Source: Aliivibrio_A kagoshimensis
Lineage (GTDB): Bacteria; Pseudomonadota; Gammaproteobacteria; Enterobacterales; Vibrionaceae
Direction: 5' to 3'
Assembly (NCBI RefSeq): GCF_050337105.1
Contig: NZ_JAKJSQ010000007.1
Location: 27,669 to 91,668, forward strand
Length of the DNA stretch: 64,000 nucleotides
The notes beneath the pieces are model-generated. The model worked only from the letters and a program-made list of their open reading frames with translations. It was not told where the DNA came from and did no database searches. The stretch's first letter is position 1. Each line of letters opens with the position of its first letter. Of this stretch, positions 40,085 through 48,083 are shown one piece after another. The translations under genes and the position numbers were made by a program.

Positions 40085-41313
40085 ATAAACTATTAAACCT
40101 GAAAGAATGGTTAACCCTTGATGAAGCTGCTAGTTATCTTTCTTCTGTATTTGATAAGCCTATTTTAATAACTGACTTATATCGTCTAGCACTAGATAAC
40201 AATTTAACTTTATCTGCTCGATTTCTTGAACCAGTTCCAGCTCTAACTGGAAAGCTAGTTGACGACGACGAGTTTTTTACCCCAATCTCAGATGAAAATA
40301 CCGATGAAAGTCATTGTGACTCTGATGGTTTATTCACCCTCATTGATACACTCGATTCTTCTGAAGAAGTAGATGATGACACATGGTTTATCTATGAAGA
40401 TATTGCTCATAATATCAATGGTATCTGGGACTTAACCATGATTGGATTGGAGTCTGTAGATATTGAAAAACGATATCTAGATGAACTAGGGGAGTGTGGC
40501 TATAATCCTCAAAGGTATAATGAACAGGGAGTTTTTGTTCGAAATGATACGGAAGTGTGCAAACTCCTACATAAATTAGTCCCGTCTCCTGTATATGAAG
40601 ATAAGGCTTTTGTTGGGGATATTATAAAAAATTTCCTAGTGAGTAATGAGATTTGCTTTGATGAATGTGTTGATCATGATTTTGATACATTAGCTTCACT
40701 GTTAACTCCTTCAGAACGTGATCATGTAACAGCAATGATAGACCTTATGAGTGTATCGTTTCCCACGGATAAAGTTTATAAAAACTGTTTAACTATTGAA
40801 AACTACAATTACCAAATGGTAATAAAAAAGCATGAGATGGATCGGTTTATCCAATCATTGGAAGAGATGCTGCAAGAACCTATCCCACAAGAAGCTATTC
40901 TCGTGCCTGATGAAGATCGCACTACATTGTTGATCTTAATCGAAGTGTTATGTAATAAAGTTAATGTAGACCCGAAGCAAAGAGGTATTACTTCGTCTTT
41001 GATTGCTATGATTGGATTAATTGGCGCATCTTTAAATGATGATACAATTCGTGAAATATTAAACCAAATAGAACCCGTAGTTTGTTCTAAATATAAGGAG
41101 AAATTAAAAAAAATTGTAATGGCTAAGGAAAGAAACTCATTCCTAGTTTTAATAGCGGCACTATGCAAAGAAGCTAACCTAGATTATAAGCAAAGAGGTT
41201 CTGTTGCGGTGCTGGTAGAGATGACCAAGTTGAATGGCACTCCTCTACTCAATGACAAAATTGGTGAGATATTAAGCCAAATTGAAACCGCAATTTGCTC
41301 TAAAAGTAAATAA
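40081..41313 (+). CDS. Island protein of unknown function with a C-terminal tandem duplication
   Basis: A 410-residue protein I do not recognise. Its start overlaps the integrase stop (ATGA), so the two are translationally coupled. The N-terminus (LKEWLTLDEAASYLS) looks like the start of an MerR/excisionase-type HTH helix. The middle is acidic. The C-terminus is made of two copies of a 58-residue unit (about 282-339 and 353-410), sharing the patterns KQRG, NDxxIxEILxQIE and the ending CSK. Coupling to int suggests a role in integration control or element maintenance, but this is inference. A strong terminator follows. Confidence 0.75.
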   Translation: MNKLLNLKEWLTLDEAASYLSSVFDKPILITDLYRLALDNNLTLSARFLEPVPALTGKLVDDDEFFTPISDENTDESHCDSDGLFTLIDTLDSSEEVDDDTWFIYEDIAHNINGIWDLTMIGLESVDIEKRYLDELGECGYNPQRYNEQGVFVRNDTEVCKLLHKLVPSPVYEDKAFVGDIIKNFLVSNEICFDECVDHDFDTLASLLTPSERDHVTAMIDLMSVSFPTDKVYKNCLTIENYNYQMVIKKHEMDRFIQSLEEMLQEPIPQEAILVPDEDRTTLLILIEVLCNKVNVDPKQRGITSSLIAMIGLIGASLNDDTIREILNQIEPVVCSKYKEKLKKIVMAKERNSFLVLIAALCKEANLDYKQRGSVAVLVEMTKLNGTPLLNDKIGEILSQIETAICSKSK

Positions 41314-41327
41314 AAACCAAACATCTT

Positions 41328-41366
41328 AAAACCGAATTCGGAATCCTAAATCCGAATTCGGTTTTT
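41328..41366 (+). terminator. Terminator after the integrase operon
   Basis: A perfect 15-bp stem AAAACCGAATTCGGA/TCCGAATTCGGTTTT with an 8-nt loop, continuing into T. It separates the int operon from the alpA-like operon. Confidence 0.85.
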
Positions 41367-41425
41367 ACCCATCACAAATTTAATAACCTCTCAATCGTTC
41401 CCACTAACGATTAAAAGGTTTCAAC

Positions 41426-41641
41426 ATGTCCAACAAAATAATTCGCTTACCTGAAGTAAAGCTAAAAACTGGCTTATCTCGTAGCACCATTTATTTACGT
41501 ATGAGTAATGGCGAGTTTCCGCAGAGTGTTTCATTGGGTAGATCTAGCCGTAGCCGCGCTATTGGCTGGCTTGAAAGTGATATCGATGAATGGCTCGAAG
41601 ATTGTATCGCAGCATCTAAGGCGGCTAGCCATGAGTCGTAA
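41426..41641 (+). CDS. AlpA-family transcriptional regulator
   Basis: A 71-residue HTH protein of the AlpA/prophage CP4-57 regulatory family. RLPEVKLKTGLSRSTIYLRM (residues 7-26) is the HTH, followed by FPQSVSLGRSSRSRAIGW and a C-terminal helix. AlpA-type proteins act as excisionase-like activators for P4-family islands. AAAAGG lies about 8 nt before the ATG. Its stop overlaps the next gene by 11 bp, so they are coupled. Confidence 0.85.
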   Translation: MSNKIIRLPEVKLKTGLSRSTIYLRMSNGEFPQSVSLGRSSRSRAIGWLESDIDEWLEDCIAASKAASHES

Positions 41642-42119
41642 TAATCCTAATCGTATCAAAATCCATCGCAGTTATACCGTTATTGAAGTTAGCGAAACAT
41701 TGGGCGTTCACCCCAAAACTGTGCGTAATTGGATCCGTGCTGGTTTACCTGTTGTAAATGAAAAACGTCCACTTTTAATTATTGGTGTTGACTTAAAAAT
41801 TTATCTAAAACAGAAACGCAAAAATTACATGCACCAATGTGAAGTACATGAAATGTATTGTTTCAAATGCAGGCAACCCAAAAACCCAAGCATTGAATCA
41901 CTTCAGTTTATAGCAAAGCCTGCTGGCATGGCGCAGATGATGGGGCATTGTGGCGAGTGTGGATGTAAAGCAAATAAGTACGTTTCTTGGCGCGATGTAA
42001 ACCAAATATGGCTCGAACTCGGGGGTAAATTACCGATAGCTGAAAAACACTTAAACCTGAGAGAAAACGCTCTCTTAAATTATCCTTTAACCATGGTATT
42101 TGATGATGAAAAAAAGTAG
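41631..42119 (+). CDS. HTH protein with Cys-rich zinc-ribbon-like segment
   Basis: A 162-residue protein beginning at ATG 41631, inside the end of the alpA-like gene; a longer open frame upstream to 41508 only shadows that gene. An N-terminal HTH (VIEVSETLGVHPKTVRNWIRAGLP, about residues 16-40) is followed by two Cys pairs, CFKC and CGECGC, that could bind zinc. The family is found with tyrosine recombinases in vibrio and Shewanella islands. A directionality or regulatory role is likely but unproven. The recombinase gene downstream overlaps its end by 17 bp. Confidence 0.75.
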   Translation: MSRNNPNRIKIHRSYTVIEVSETLGVHPKTVRNWIRAGLPVVNEKRPLLIIGVDLKIYLKQKRKNYMHQCEVHEMYCFKCRQPKNPSIESLQFIAKPAGMAQMMGHCGECGCKANKYVSWRDVNQIWLELGGKLPIAEKHLNLRENALLNYPLTMVFDDEKK

Positions 42120-43206
42120 CGCGAATAATGTTCGGATTCTGCATGAATACATCAAGTATTTGAGAGATGCTAAACGCCAAGATCATTCAACAATTGATGG
42201 TGCAATGAAGTCAATTAATCGCTTTGAAGAATATACGAATTATCTTGATTTCAAGAAGTTTAAGGCAAAGCACGCTATTGGGTTTAAGAACTATCTTCTT
42301 GCTCAAAAATCACTTGTGACTGGGGAAAAGTTAAGTAAGGCAACGGTGCTTACCGCAACTCGCCACTTAAAAATGTTCTTCCAATATCTCGTAACACAAA
42401 AAGGCTATCGAGCAAAAATCAACTACAGCGATATTGAATATTTCAATTTGTCTGAAAAGGATACTCGCATTGCCAATGCCAAGCGTAAAAGAAATGTGGC
42501 GACAATTGAGCAGATCATGCAAACCTTGGAAGCTATGCCTTGTTCAACTGCGATTGAAATGCGTGATAGAGCTTTAGTTGCCTTTACTATCCTAACAGGC
42601 GCAAGAGACAGTGCTGTTGCTTCAGCTAAAATTAAACACATAGATATTGCTGATCAAAGCTTTTATCAGGATGCAAGGGAAGTAAATACAAAGAACAGTA
42701 AAACCTTCACCACTTACTTTTTTCCTGTGGATGAGTTGCCATTCAAGATTTTGACTGAATGGATTGAGTATTTGATTAAAGAGCTTGGGTATAAGCAAAG
42801 TGATCCGTTGTTTCCAAAAACTAAGTTGGCACACAACAAAAATCAGCAATTTGAAGCTGTTGGTTTACTTAAAGAGCATTGGAGTACTGCAAATCCAATC
42901 CGCAAGGTCTTTAAACACGCCTTTGAAGCTGGTGGTTTGCCTTACTTTAATCCCCACAGCTTCCGTAATACTTTAGTAAGGTTAGGTGAAAACCTCTGCA
43001 GAACGCCAGAAGAGTTTAAAGCATGGAGTCAAAACTTAGGGCATGAAAGCGTATTGACCAGCTTTTATAGCTATGGTGATGTGCCAGATTACAAACAAGC
43101 TGCACTATTGCGTAAATTAGCCGAGCCAGCTGACAATACCTCTTCAGACATGGAAGAGCAATTTAAGCAATTTATGAAGTTTCAAGAAATGACGGGGAAA
43201 AAATAA
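42103..43206 (+). CDS. Second tyrosine recombinase
   Basis: A 367-residue integrase with a SAM-like core-binding domain (residues 1-120) and a catalytic domain. Catalytic residues are the Arg in LTGARDSAVASAK, His and Arg in PHSFRNTLV, His in LGHESV and the likely nucleophile Tyr in FYSYGDV. I start at ATG 42103 (MMKKSS); a TTG lies directly before it. It is unlike the P4-type integrase at 38870 and has no DUF4102 arm domain. The alpA-HTH-recombinase trio is a unit of overlapping genes. It may mobilise an inner segment or be a leftover of a second element. Confidence 0.88.
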   Translation: MMKKSSANNVRILHEYIKYLRDAKRQDHSTIDGAMKSINRFEEYTNYLDFKKFKAKHAIGFKNYLLAQKSLVTGEKLSKATVLTATRHLKMFFQYLVTQKGYRAKINYSDIEYFNLSEKDTRIANAKRKRNVATIEQIMQTLEAMPCSTAIEMRDRALVAFTILTGARDSAVASAKIKHIDIADQSFYQDAREVNTKNSKTFTTYFFPVDELPFKILTEWIEYLIKELGYKQSDPLFPKTKLAHNKNQQFEAVGLLKEHWSTANPIRKVFKHAFEAGGLPYFNPHSFRNTLVRLGENLCRTPEEFKAWSQNLGHESVLTSFYSYGDVPDYKQAALLRKLAEPADNTSSDMEEQFKQFMKFQEMTGKK

Positions 43207-43230
43207 AACCTATCCAACTGACCTGATTAT

Positions 43231-43349
43231 CTGGTATCAATAAACAGTCGTATATTGATACCAGCCTTTCATATTAAAAGCTGGTATCAACAAACTAGGG
43301 CTTGAACTTAATGACACCTTAATTATATGATACCCCCATACTTGATACC
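43231..43349. repeat. Cluster of CTGGTATCAA half-sites, candidate res site
   Basis: CTGGTATCAATA (43231-43242) and its exact complement TATTGATACCAG (43253-43264) form a 12-bp dyad. CTGGTATCAA recurs at 43281-43290 and TTGATACC at 43342-43349; a TGATACCC lies between. The cluster is directly upstream of the serine recombinase gene, the usual place of a three-subsite res locus. One more GGTATCAA touches the start codon of the restriction gene at 44621. Confidence 0.55.
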
Positions 43350-43370
43350 TTTTATAAAAGTGAGTAACCA

Positions 43371-43943
43371 ATGCGTATCTTCTCCTATTGTCGTGTTTCT
43401 ACAACAGAGCAAACAACCGAGAATCAAATTATTGCTATCCGTCAAAAAGGGTATGAGGTGAATGAGTCTCGTGTTATCAGCGAAACAGTTTCAGGTTCTG
43501 TTGAAGCAATGAAGCGAGATAAATTTAAGATGCTAATCAATCACCAGATAGAAAGTGGAGATATGCTGGTGGTCTTAAAGCTAGACCGTTTAGGTCGAGA
43601 TAACATAGACGTACAAAATACTATCAGTCTGCTTACTGATAAAAGCATTAAGGTTGTTTGTCTTGATCTCCCCGTAGCAGATCTTGCAAGTGCTGAGGGT
43701 AAGTTGATGTTGCAAATGTTCTCGGCCTTTGCTGAATTTGAGCGCAACCGAATTAGAGAGCGAACAAAAGAAGGACTTGAACGAGCTAAAGCTCAAGGCA
43801 AAAAGCTAGGTAGACCAGAAGCGCATAAGACGACTGCTTCTGTACAAGCAAAAAAATCTGAGGGGGTATCTCAATCTAAAACAGCTGAGGCTTTAGGCTT
43901 GGGGATTGCTACAGTGAAAAGGCATTGGAATAAAGCGCATTAG
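43371..43943 (+). CDS. Serine recombinase (resolvase/invertase family)
   Basis: A 190-residue small serine recombinase. The catalytic Ser is in SYCRVSTTEQ near residue 10; LKLDRLGRDNIDV carries the conserved Arg pair; the E-helix region reads MLQMFSAFAEFERNRIRERTKEGL. The C-terminal HTH of Hin type is QSKTAEALGLGIATVKRH. The length equals Tn3-type resolvases. Dyad half-sites lie just upstream. It could resolve dimers or invert DNA; no invertible promoter or tail gene is seen. Likely autoregulated through those sites. Confidence 0.9.
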   Translation: MRIFSYCRVSTTEQTTENQIIAIRQKGYEVNESRVISETVSGSVEAMKRDKFKMLINHQIESGDMLVVLKLDRLGRDNIDVQNTISLLTDKSIKVVCLDLPVADLASAEGKLMLQMFSAFAEFERNRIRERTKEGLERAKAQGKKLGRPEAHKTTASVQAKKSEGVSQSKTAEALGLGIATVKRHWNKAH

Positions 43944-44628
43944 TCTAAATGTAATCTATCAGTTGCGCTTACAATGTAGCCTATCTTACAAAGAAAACTT
44001 TGCAGTTTCTTTATTTACCTGTTCGAAGAAACCTACTTACGCTTCTACCAAGCGAGCGTAATTAACTAAGTCGCTTTCGCCCTCATAGCTACTTAGAAAT
44101 AATTATTAATTGAAAAGGCAAAAAGCAAGATCTGACCCTCTGTCTCGGCATTTGTACAATCGAAATTGGCTCAGAATATTTGTTTTTTGTGTATGGTGAT
44201 ATTTATTCAAACTTAGTGAGGAGTATAATTATCTTTTAATTCAAATGCTTAAGAGAGTGAGAGGTGTGGGTGCCCAGCCTTTTTCGGTGAAGCCTCTTAA
44301 TACTTCAGTAATTAAAATGAATGTTAAAATATACACCTCCTAAATAATCATAGTTGACGACAAAATTAATTTTTTTACATTAAATCAAAGTAAAAGAGAG
44401 GAATGAAAAAAGTATAGTTGTTTCGGGGATATAGGTTTGGACACCCTCTTCCATAAAAAGATGTTGCTATGTAGTGGTCACCTATTAATTGATGAGGTGA
44501 TAATACCACCTCTAACTAAGTGACCAAAATCAGCGTACCACTACACTATTGCTCCTTAAGCGATACTTCTTTATTATGACCATATAGAATATCTTCCGAT
44601 ACACATCTTAAATTCACCTAGGTATCAA
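43944..44628. other. 685-bp AT-rich non-coding region before the restriction module
   Basis: I find no convincing gene here. TTAAGAG (44249-44255) and CTCTTAA (44294-44300) enclose a GC-richer stretch that could fold, with AGAGGT and GCCTCT inside. A frame of 32 codons (44245-44343) has no usable ribosome site. A set of nested inverted repeats occupies 44471-44544. The promoter of the restriction module should be in the right-hand third. Confidence 0.5.
44471..44544. repeat. Nested inverted repeats upstream of the restriction module
   Basis: Three dyads are nested: GTAGTGGT/ACCACTAC (44471-44478 and 44537-44544), GGTCAC/GTGACC (44476-44481 and 44520-44525), and GAGGTG/CACCTC (44494-44499 and 44507-44512). 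The outer two share bases, so they are alternatives. The array is 85 bp upstream of the start codon and could be a leader RNA structure or a set of operator sites. Confidence 0.45.
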
Positions 44629-46617
44629 ATGTCTAATATTGATTTAATCCTTAAAGATTCAGATATGATTCTTACCGAATTATTTACACAAAAGCAGATT
44701 AATGCTCTCGAAAGTTCTCTCTACGAAAAAGAGACGAAAAGTGGTGTGGCATTCTATGCATCTTGTCTTGTGCGAAATAAGGATATAAAAATCACTCCAG
44801 AGGAAGTCGTTCGTCAGCTCTATTTAATGAAATTAAATGAGCAGTATGATTATCCCTTTAGTCGAATTCAAATAGAATACATTGTTCACTTTGGACGCGA
44901 AAAAAAGCGTGCCGATATCGTGATCATGGATAATATACAGCCGACAGTACCTTATATTGTTATCGAGCTAAAAAAGCCAAAACTTAAAGACGGTAAAGAA
45001 CAGCTTAAAAGCTATTGTAATGCCACAGGTGCTTCGATGGCAGTTTGGACGAATGGTCGTGAAATTATTCACTATCACCGTAAAGACCCAAATTACTTTG
45101 AACCCATACCTAATATTCCTAATGCTAAACAAGGGTTACGTGAACTTCTTCAAGAGGAGTTTACAATTGATGATTTGGTAGCCAAAGACAAGCTTCTTAC
45201 TGATAAGAGAGATCTGAAAGATATTATTCTCGATATGGAAGATGAAGTATTAGCCAACTCAGGCGTTGATGTGTTTGAAGAGGTGTTTAAGCTTATTTTT
45301 ACTAAGTTATTTGATGAGCTTACTGGAACACGTGATCGTAAACGACAGCTTGAATTTAGAAACTCAGGTGAAAGTGATAATGAATTAAAAGAAAAAGTAC
45401 AAAATCTTTTTGAAAAGGCAATGAAAAAATGGCACGGGATTTTTGATGAAAATGCTAAATTAAACTTATCGTCATCGCATCTCGCTATTTGTATCGCTTC
45501 TTTACAAGATATAAAACTGTTTAATTCTAATCTTGATGTTGTTGATGATGCCTTTGAGTATCTTGTTAATAAATCAAGCAAAGGTGAAAAGGGACAATAC
45601 TTTACTCCACGATATGTTATTGATATGGCTGTAAAAATGTTAGATCCTTGTGAGGATGAATCCATTATTGATACCGCTGCTGGAAGTTGTGGTTTTCCGA
45701 TTCATTCTGCATTCCATGTTTGGGATAAGCTCGATAAAGAGATGGGTATCGAAGACAGTCATCATCTTACCGCAGAAGAAAAATCCTCACGTCATATCGA
45801 CTATGTTCGAGAGAAAGTATTTGGAATTGATTTTGATGAACGCAGTGTGCGTGTATCGCGAATGCTTAATCTTATTGCTGGGGATGGTGAAACTAATGTA
45901 CTTCATCTTAATACCCTTGATTATGAGCGCTGGGATGAATTTACCCAAGATGAGCAGTGGCAGGATAAATATTTTAACGGATTTCGTAATTTAAAAAAAT
46001 TCCGAGCAGATAAAAAATCTGATAAAGAATTCAAATTTGATGTTCTACTTGCCAATCCTCCTTTCGCTGGCGATATAAAAGAATCTCGTATTTTAAGTCG
46101 TTATGAGATTGCTGATAAAAACGGAAAAATTCAGAAAAAAGTAGGACGAGATATTCTGTTTATTGAGCGAAATCTCGATTTTCTGCGTCCAGGCGGTCGA
46201 ATGGCAGTCGTTTTACCACAAGGTCGATTTAACAACTCCACCGACAAATACATCCGTGATTTTATCCGCGAACGGTGCCGTATTCTTGGTGTTGTTGGAC
46301 TTCACGGAAATGTATTTAAACCACATACAGGCACTAAAACCAGTGTGCTTTTAGTGCAAAAATGGGATGAGAAAGACTGCCCTCGTCAAGATGATTACAA
46401 TGTTTTTTTTGCCACCATGCGCGAATCAAGCAAAGAGAATAATGGCACAAAAATATACGCCGTTGAAGATGGTAAGTTTTTGCTAGATAACCACAATCAC
46501 CGTTTTATTAAACACGATCTCTACAATCATGATGGAATGACGCAAGACGGTATTGCAGAAGCGTTTAACCTCTTTGCACAGAAAGAAGGATTAAGCTTCG
46601 CCTCAAAAAAGCGCTAA
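44629..46617 (+). CDS. Nuclease-methyltransferase fusion of a restriction system (HSDR_N + N6-MTase)
   Basis: A 662-residue protein. The N-terminal domain (about 45-160) is of the HSDR_N type with a PD-(D/E)xK-like core: Glu83 in QIEY, Asp96 in RADIVI and Glu113-x-Lys115 in VIELKKP. A helical linker leads to a gamma-class N6-adenine methyltransferase of HsdM type: GQYFTPR (322-328), SAM motif DTAAGSCGF (348-356) and catalytic NPPF (476-479). No helicase motor is present here or in the neighbours. With the separate specificity gene next to it, this resembles BcgI-type (type IIB) enzymes more than a classical type I set. Restriction activity is inferred from residues only. Confidence 0.85.
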   Translation: MSNIDLILKDSDMILTELFTQKQINALESSLYEKETKSGVAFYASCLVRNKDIKITPEEVVRQLYLMKLNEQYDYPFSRIQIEYIVHFGREKKRADIVIMDNIQPTVPYIVIELKKPKLKDGKEQLKSYCNATGASMAVWTNGREIIHYHRKDPNYFEPIPNIPNAKQGLRELLQEEFTIDDLVAKDKLLTDKRDLKDIILDMEDEVLANSGVDVFEEVFKLIFTKLFDELTGTRDRKRQLEFRNSGESDNELKEKVQNLFEKAMKKWHGIFDENAKLNLSSSHLAICIASLQDIKLFNSNLDVVDDAFEYLVNKSSKGEKGQYFTPRYVIDMAVKMLDPCEDESIIDTAAGSCGFPIHSAFHVWDKLDKEMGIEDSHHLTAEEKSSRHIDYVREKVFGIDFDERSVRVSRMLNLIAGDGETNVLHLNTLDYERWDEFTQDEQWQDKYFNGFRNLKKFRADKKSDKEFKFDVLLANPPFAGDIKESRILSRYEIADKNGKIQKKVGRDILFIERNLDFLRPGGRMAVVLPQGRFNNSTDKYIRDFIRERCRILGVVGLHGNVFKPHTGTKTSVLLVQKWDEKDCPRQDDYNVFFATMRESSKENNGTKIYAVEDGKFLLDNHNHRFIKHDLYNHDGMTQDGIAEAFNLFAQKEGLSFASKKR

Positions 46618-46649
46618 GCCTTGAGGATGAGTCTCGTTATCGAGACTTA

Positions 46650-48083
46650 TTGGATGGGCTAGAAGCGGTGGAGTTGCCTTTAAGTAAGGTTTTTCAGGAT
46701 AATTTGAGTTTTAGGCTTGATTCCGAATACTATGGTAAAGAATTTATCAAAACATTTGAGCTAATGCATAAAATAGATTCCTATAGACTTGATGACATTA
46801 CAACTCGTATTAGCGTAGGTTTTGTTGGTGCGATGGTTGATGAATATAGAGAAGAAGGTATTCAGCTACTTCAAACAAAGAACATTGATCAGATCTTTAT
46901 TGATAGTAGTGCGCAGACCTTTATTAACTATTCATTCCATTCATCCTTAAAAAAATCTCAAGTTAATACAGGTGATATTCTTATCGCAAGAAGTGGGTCA
47001 TTTGGGAAAGCGTCTATTTATTTAGGTCATGAGACGATAAATTCGTCAGATATAATAATTATTAAAGTTGATGAAAAAACAGGATATAACCCTTTTTATG
47101 TGACAGCTTTTCTAAATACATTACACGGTAAAGCTCAAATGTTTCGCTTTGCAAGTGGTGGGCTTCAGGGGCACGTAAATCTTACAATTCTTGAAAATCT
47201 AAAAGTGCCCAACTTATCAACAGTTTTTCAAACTGATATTGAAGAGTTGATAGTTAGTGCTTGTCAACAGTTAGAACAATCAAAAGCCCTCTACAAAGAA
47301 GCAGAACAGATTATTCTCTCTGCACTTGGGCTTATCGACTACACCCCAACCGAAGGGAATATTTCTGTTAAATCTATCAGCGAAAGTTTCGGTGAAAGTG
47401 GTCGCTTAGATAGTGAGTTTTATCAGCCAAAGTTTGATGAGATTGAGAAAAAGCTTTCAGTATTTACAAATATCAAGTTAAGAGATTTGGTTAATTATCC
47501 TGTTTCCAGTGGCACAACTCCCAAAGCTGGTGGAGATGCTTATACTGATAAGAGTAATGGTATTCCATTTATTCGAGCGGTTAATATCAGTGATGCAAAA
47601 GTAAACTTTGAAAATCCAAATTATATCAAACCAGAAGTTCATAATGGCAAACTTAAAAAGACGCAGATGAAACAGAATGATGTTCTTTTTTCAATTGCAG
47701 GAACTGTTGGACGATGTGGGATATCAGAGTATGAAGGTGATGCAAACATAAACCAAGCCTGTGCAATTCTTCGTTTTGATGAAAAATTAGTTAACCGTCT
47801 TTATTTGATAATGTACTTCAACTCATTTGTTGGTAAACAGTATATTGATCGCTATTCACGCCAAGGATTACAAACCAATCTCAATCTTGATGAAGTTGGC
47901 TCATTGTCAATTCCAGTAATTGATAAAGATTTGCAAGAAGAGGTTGCAAGTCTTATTACTGCATCATTTGAATTAAAGAATGAATCCAAACACCGTCTTG
48001 ACCTAGCAAAAAACTCGGTCGAGTTGGCAATTGAAAAAGGTGAAGAAACAGCAATGGCATTGATAAAACGGAGCATTAACTAA
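46650..48083 (+). CDS. hsdS: Restriction-modification specificity subunit (HsdS-like)
   Basis: A 477-residue protein with two target-recognition domains in tandem. The first starts near FRLDSEYYGKEF with the repeat helix near residue 200; the second starts at GRLDSEFYQPKFDEIEKKL near residue 260. TRD signatures are ILIARSGSFGKASIY and VLFSIAGTVGRCGIS. It gives the partner its DNA sequence specificity. The usable start is TTG 46650. The frame is open back to 46569 and still looks coding (KKALSLEDESRYRDLL), overlapping the end of the fusion gene, but has no ATG, GTG or TTG there; an ATT at 46590 directly follows AGAAGG. The next gene overlaps its stop (TAATG). Confidence 0.88.
   Translation: MDGLEAVELPLSKVFQDNLSFRLDSEYYGKEFIKTFELMHKIDSYRLDDITTRISVGFVGAMVDEYREEGIQLLQTKNIDQIFIDSSAQTFINYSFHSSLKKSQVNTGDILIARSGSFGKASIYLGHETINSSDIIIIKVDEKTGYNPFYVTAFLNTLHGKAQMFRFASGGLQGHVNLTILENLKVPNLSTVFQTDIEELIVSACQQLEQSKALYKEAEQIILSALGLIDYTPTEGNISVKSISESFGESGRLDSEFYQPKFDEIEKKLSVFTNIKLRDLVNYPVSSGTTPKAGGDAYTDKSNGIPFIRAVNISDAKVNFENPNYIKPEVHNGKLKKTQMKQNDVLFSIAGTVGRCGISEYEGDANINQACAILRFDEKLVNRLYLIMYFNSFVGKQYIDRYSRQGLQTNLNLDEVGSLSIPVIDKDLQEEVASLITASFELKNESKHRLDLAKNSVELAIEKGEETAMALIKRSIN

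Noticed and set aside
44245..44343. 32-codon frame before the restriction module
   Set aside because: The nearest ribosome-site-like GAGGAG is about 20 nt away, and the peptide resembles nothing I know; random frame is likelier.
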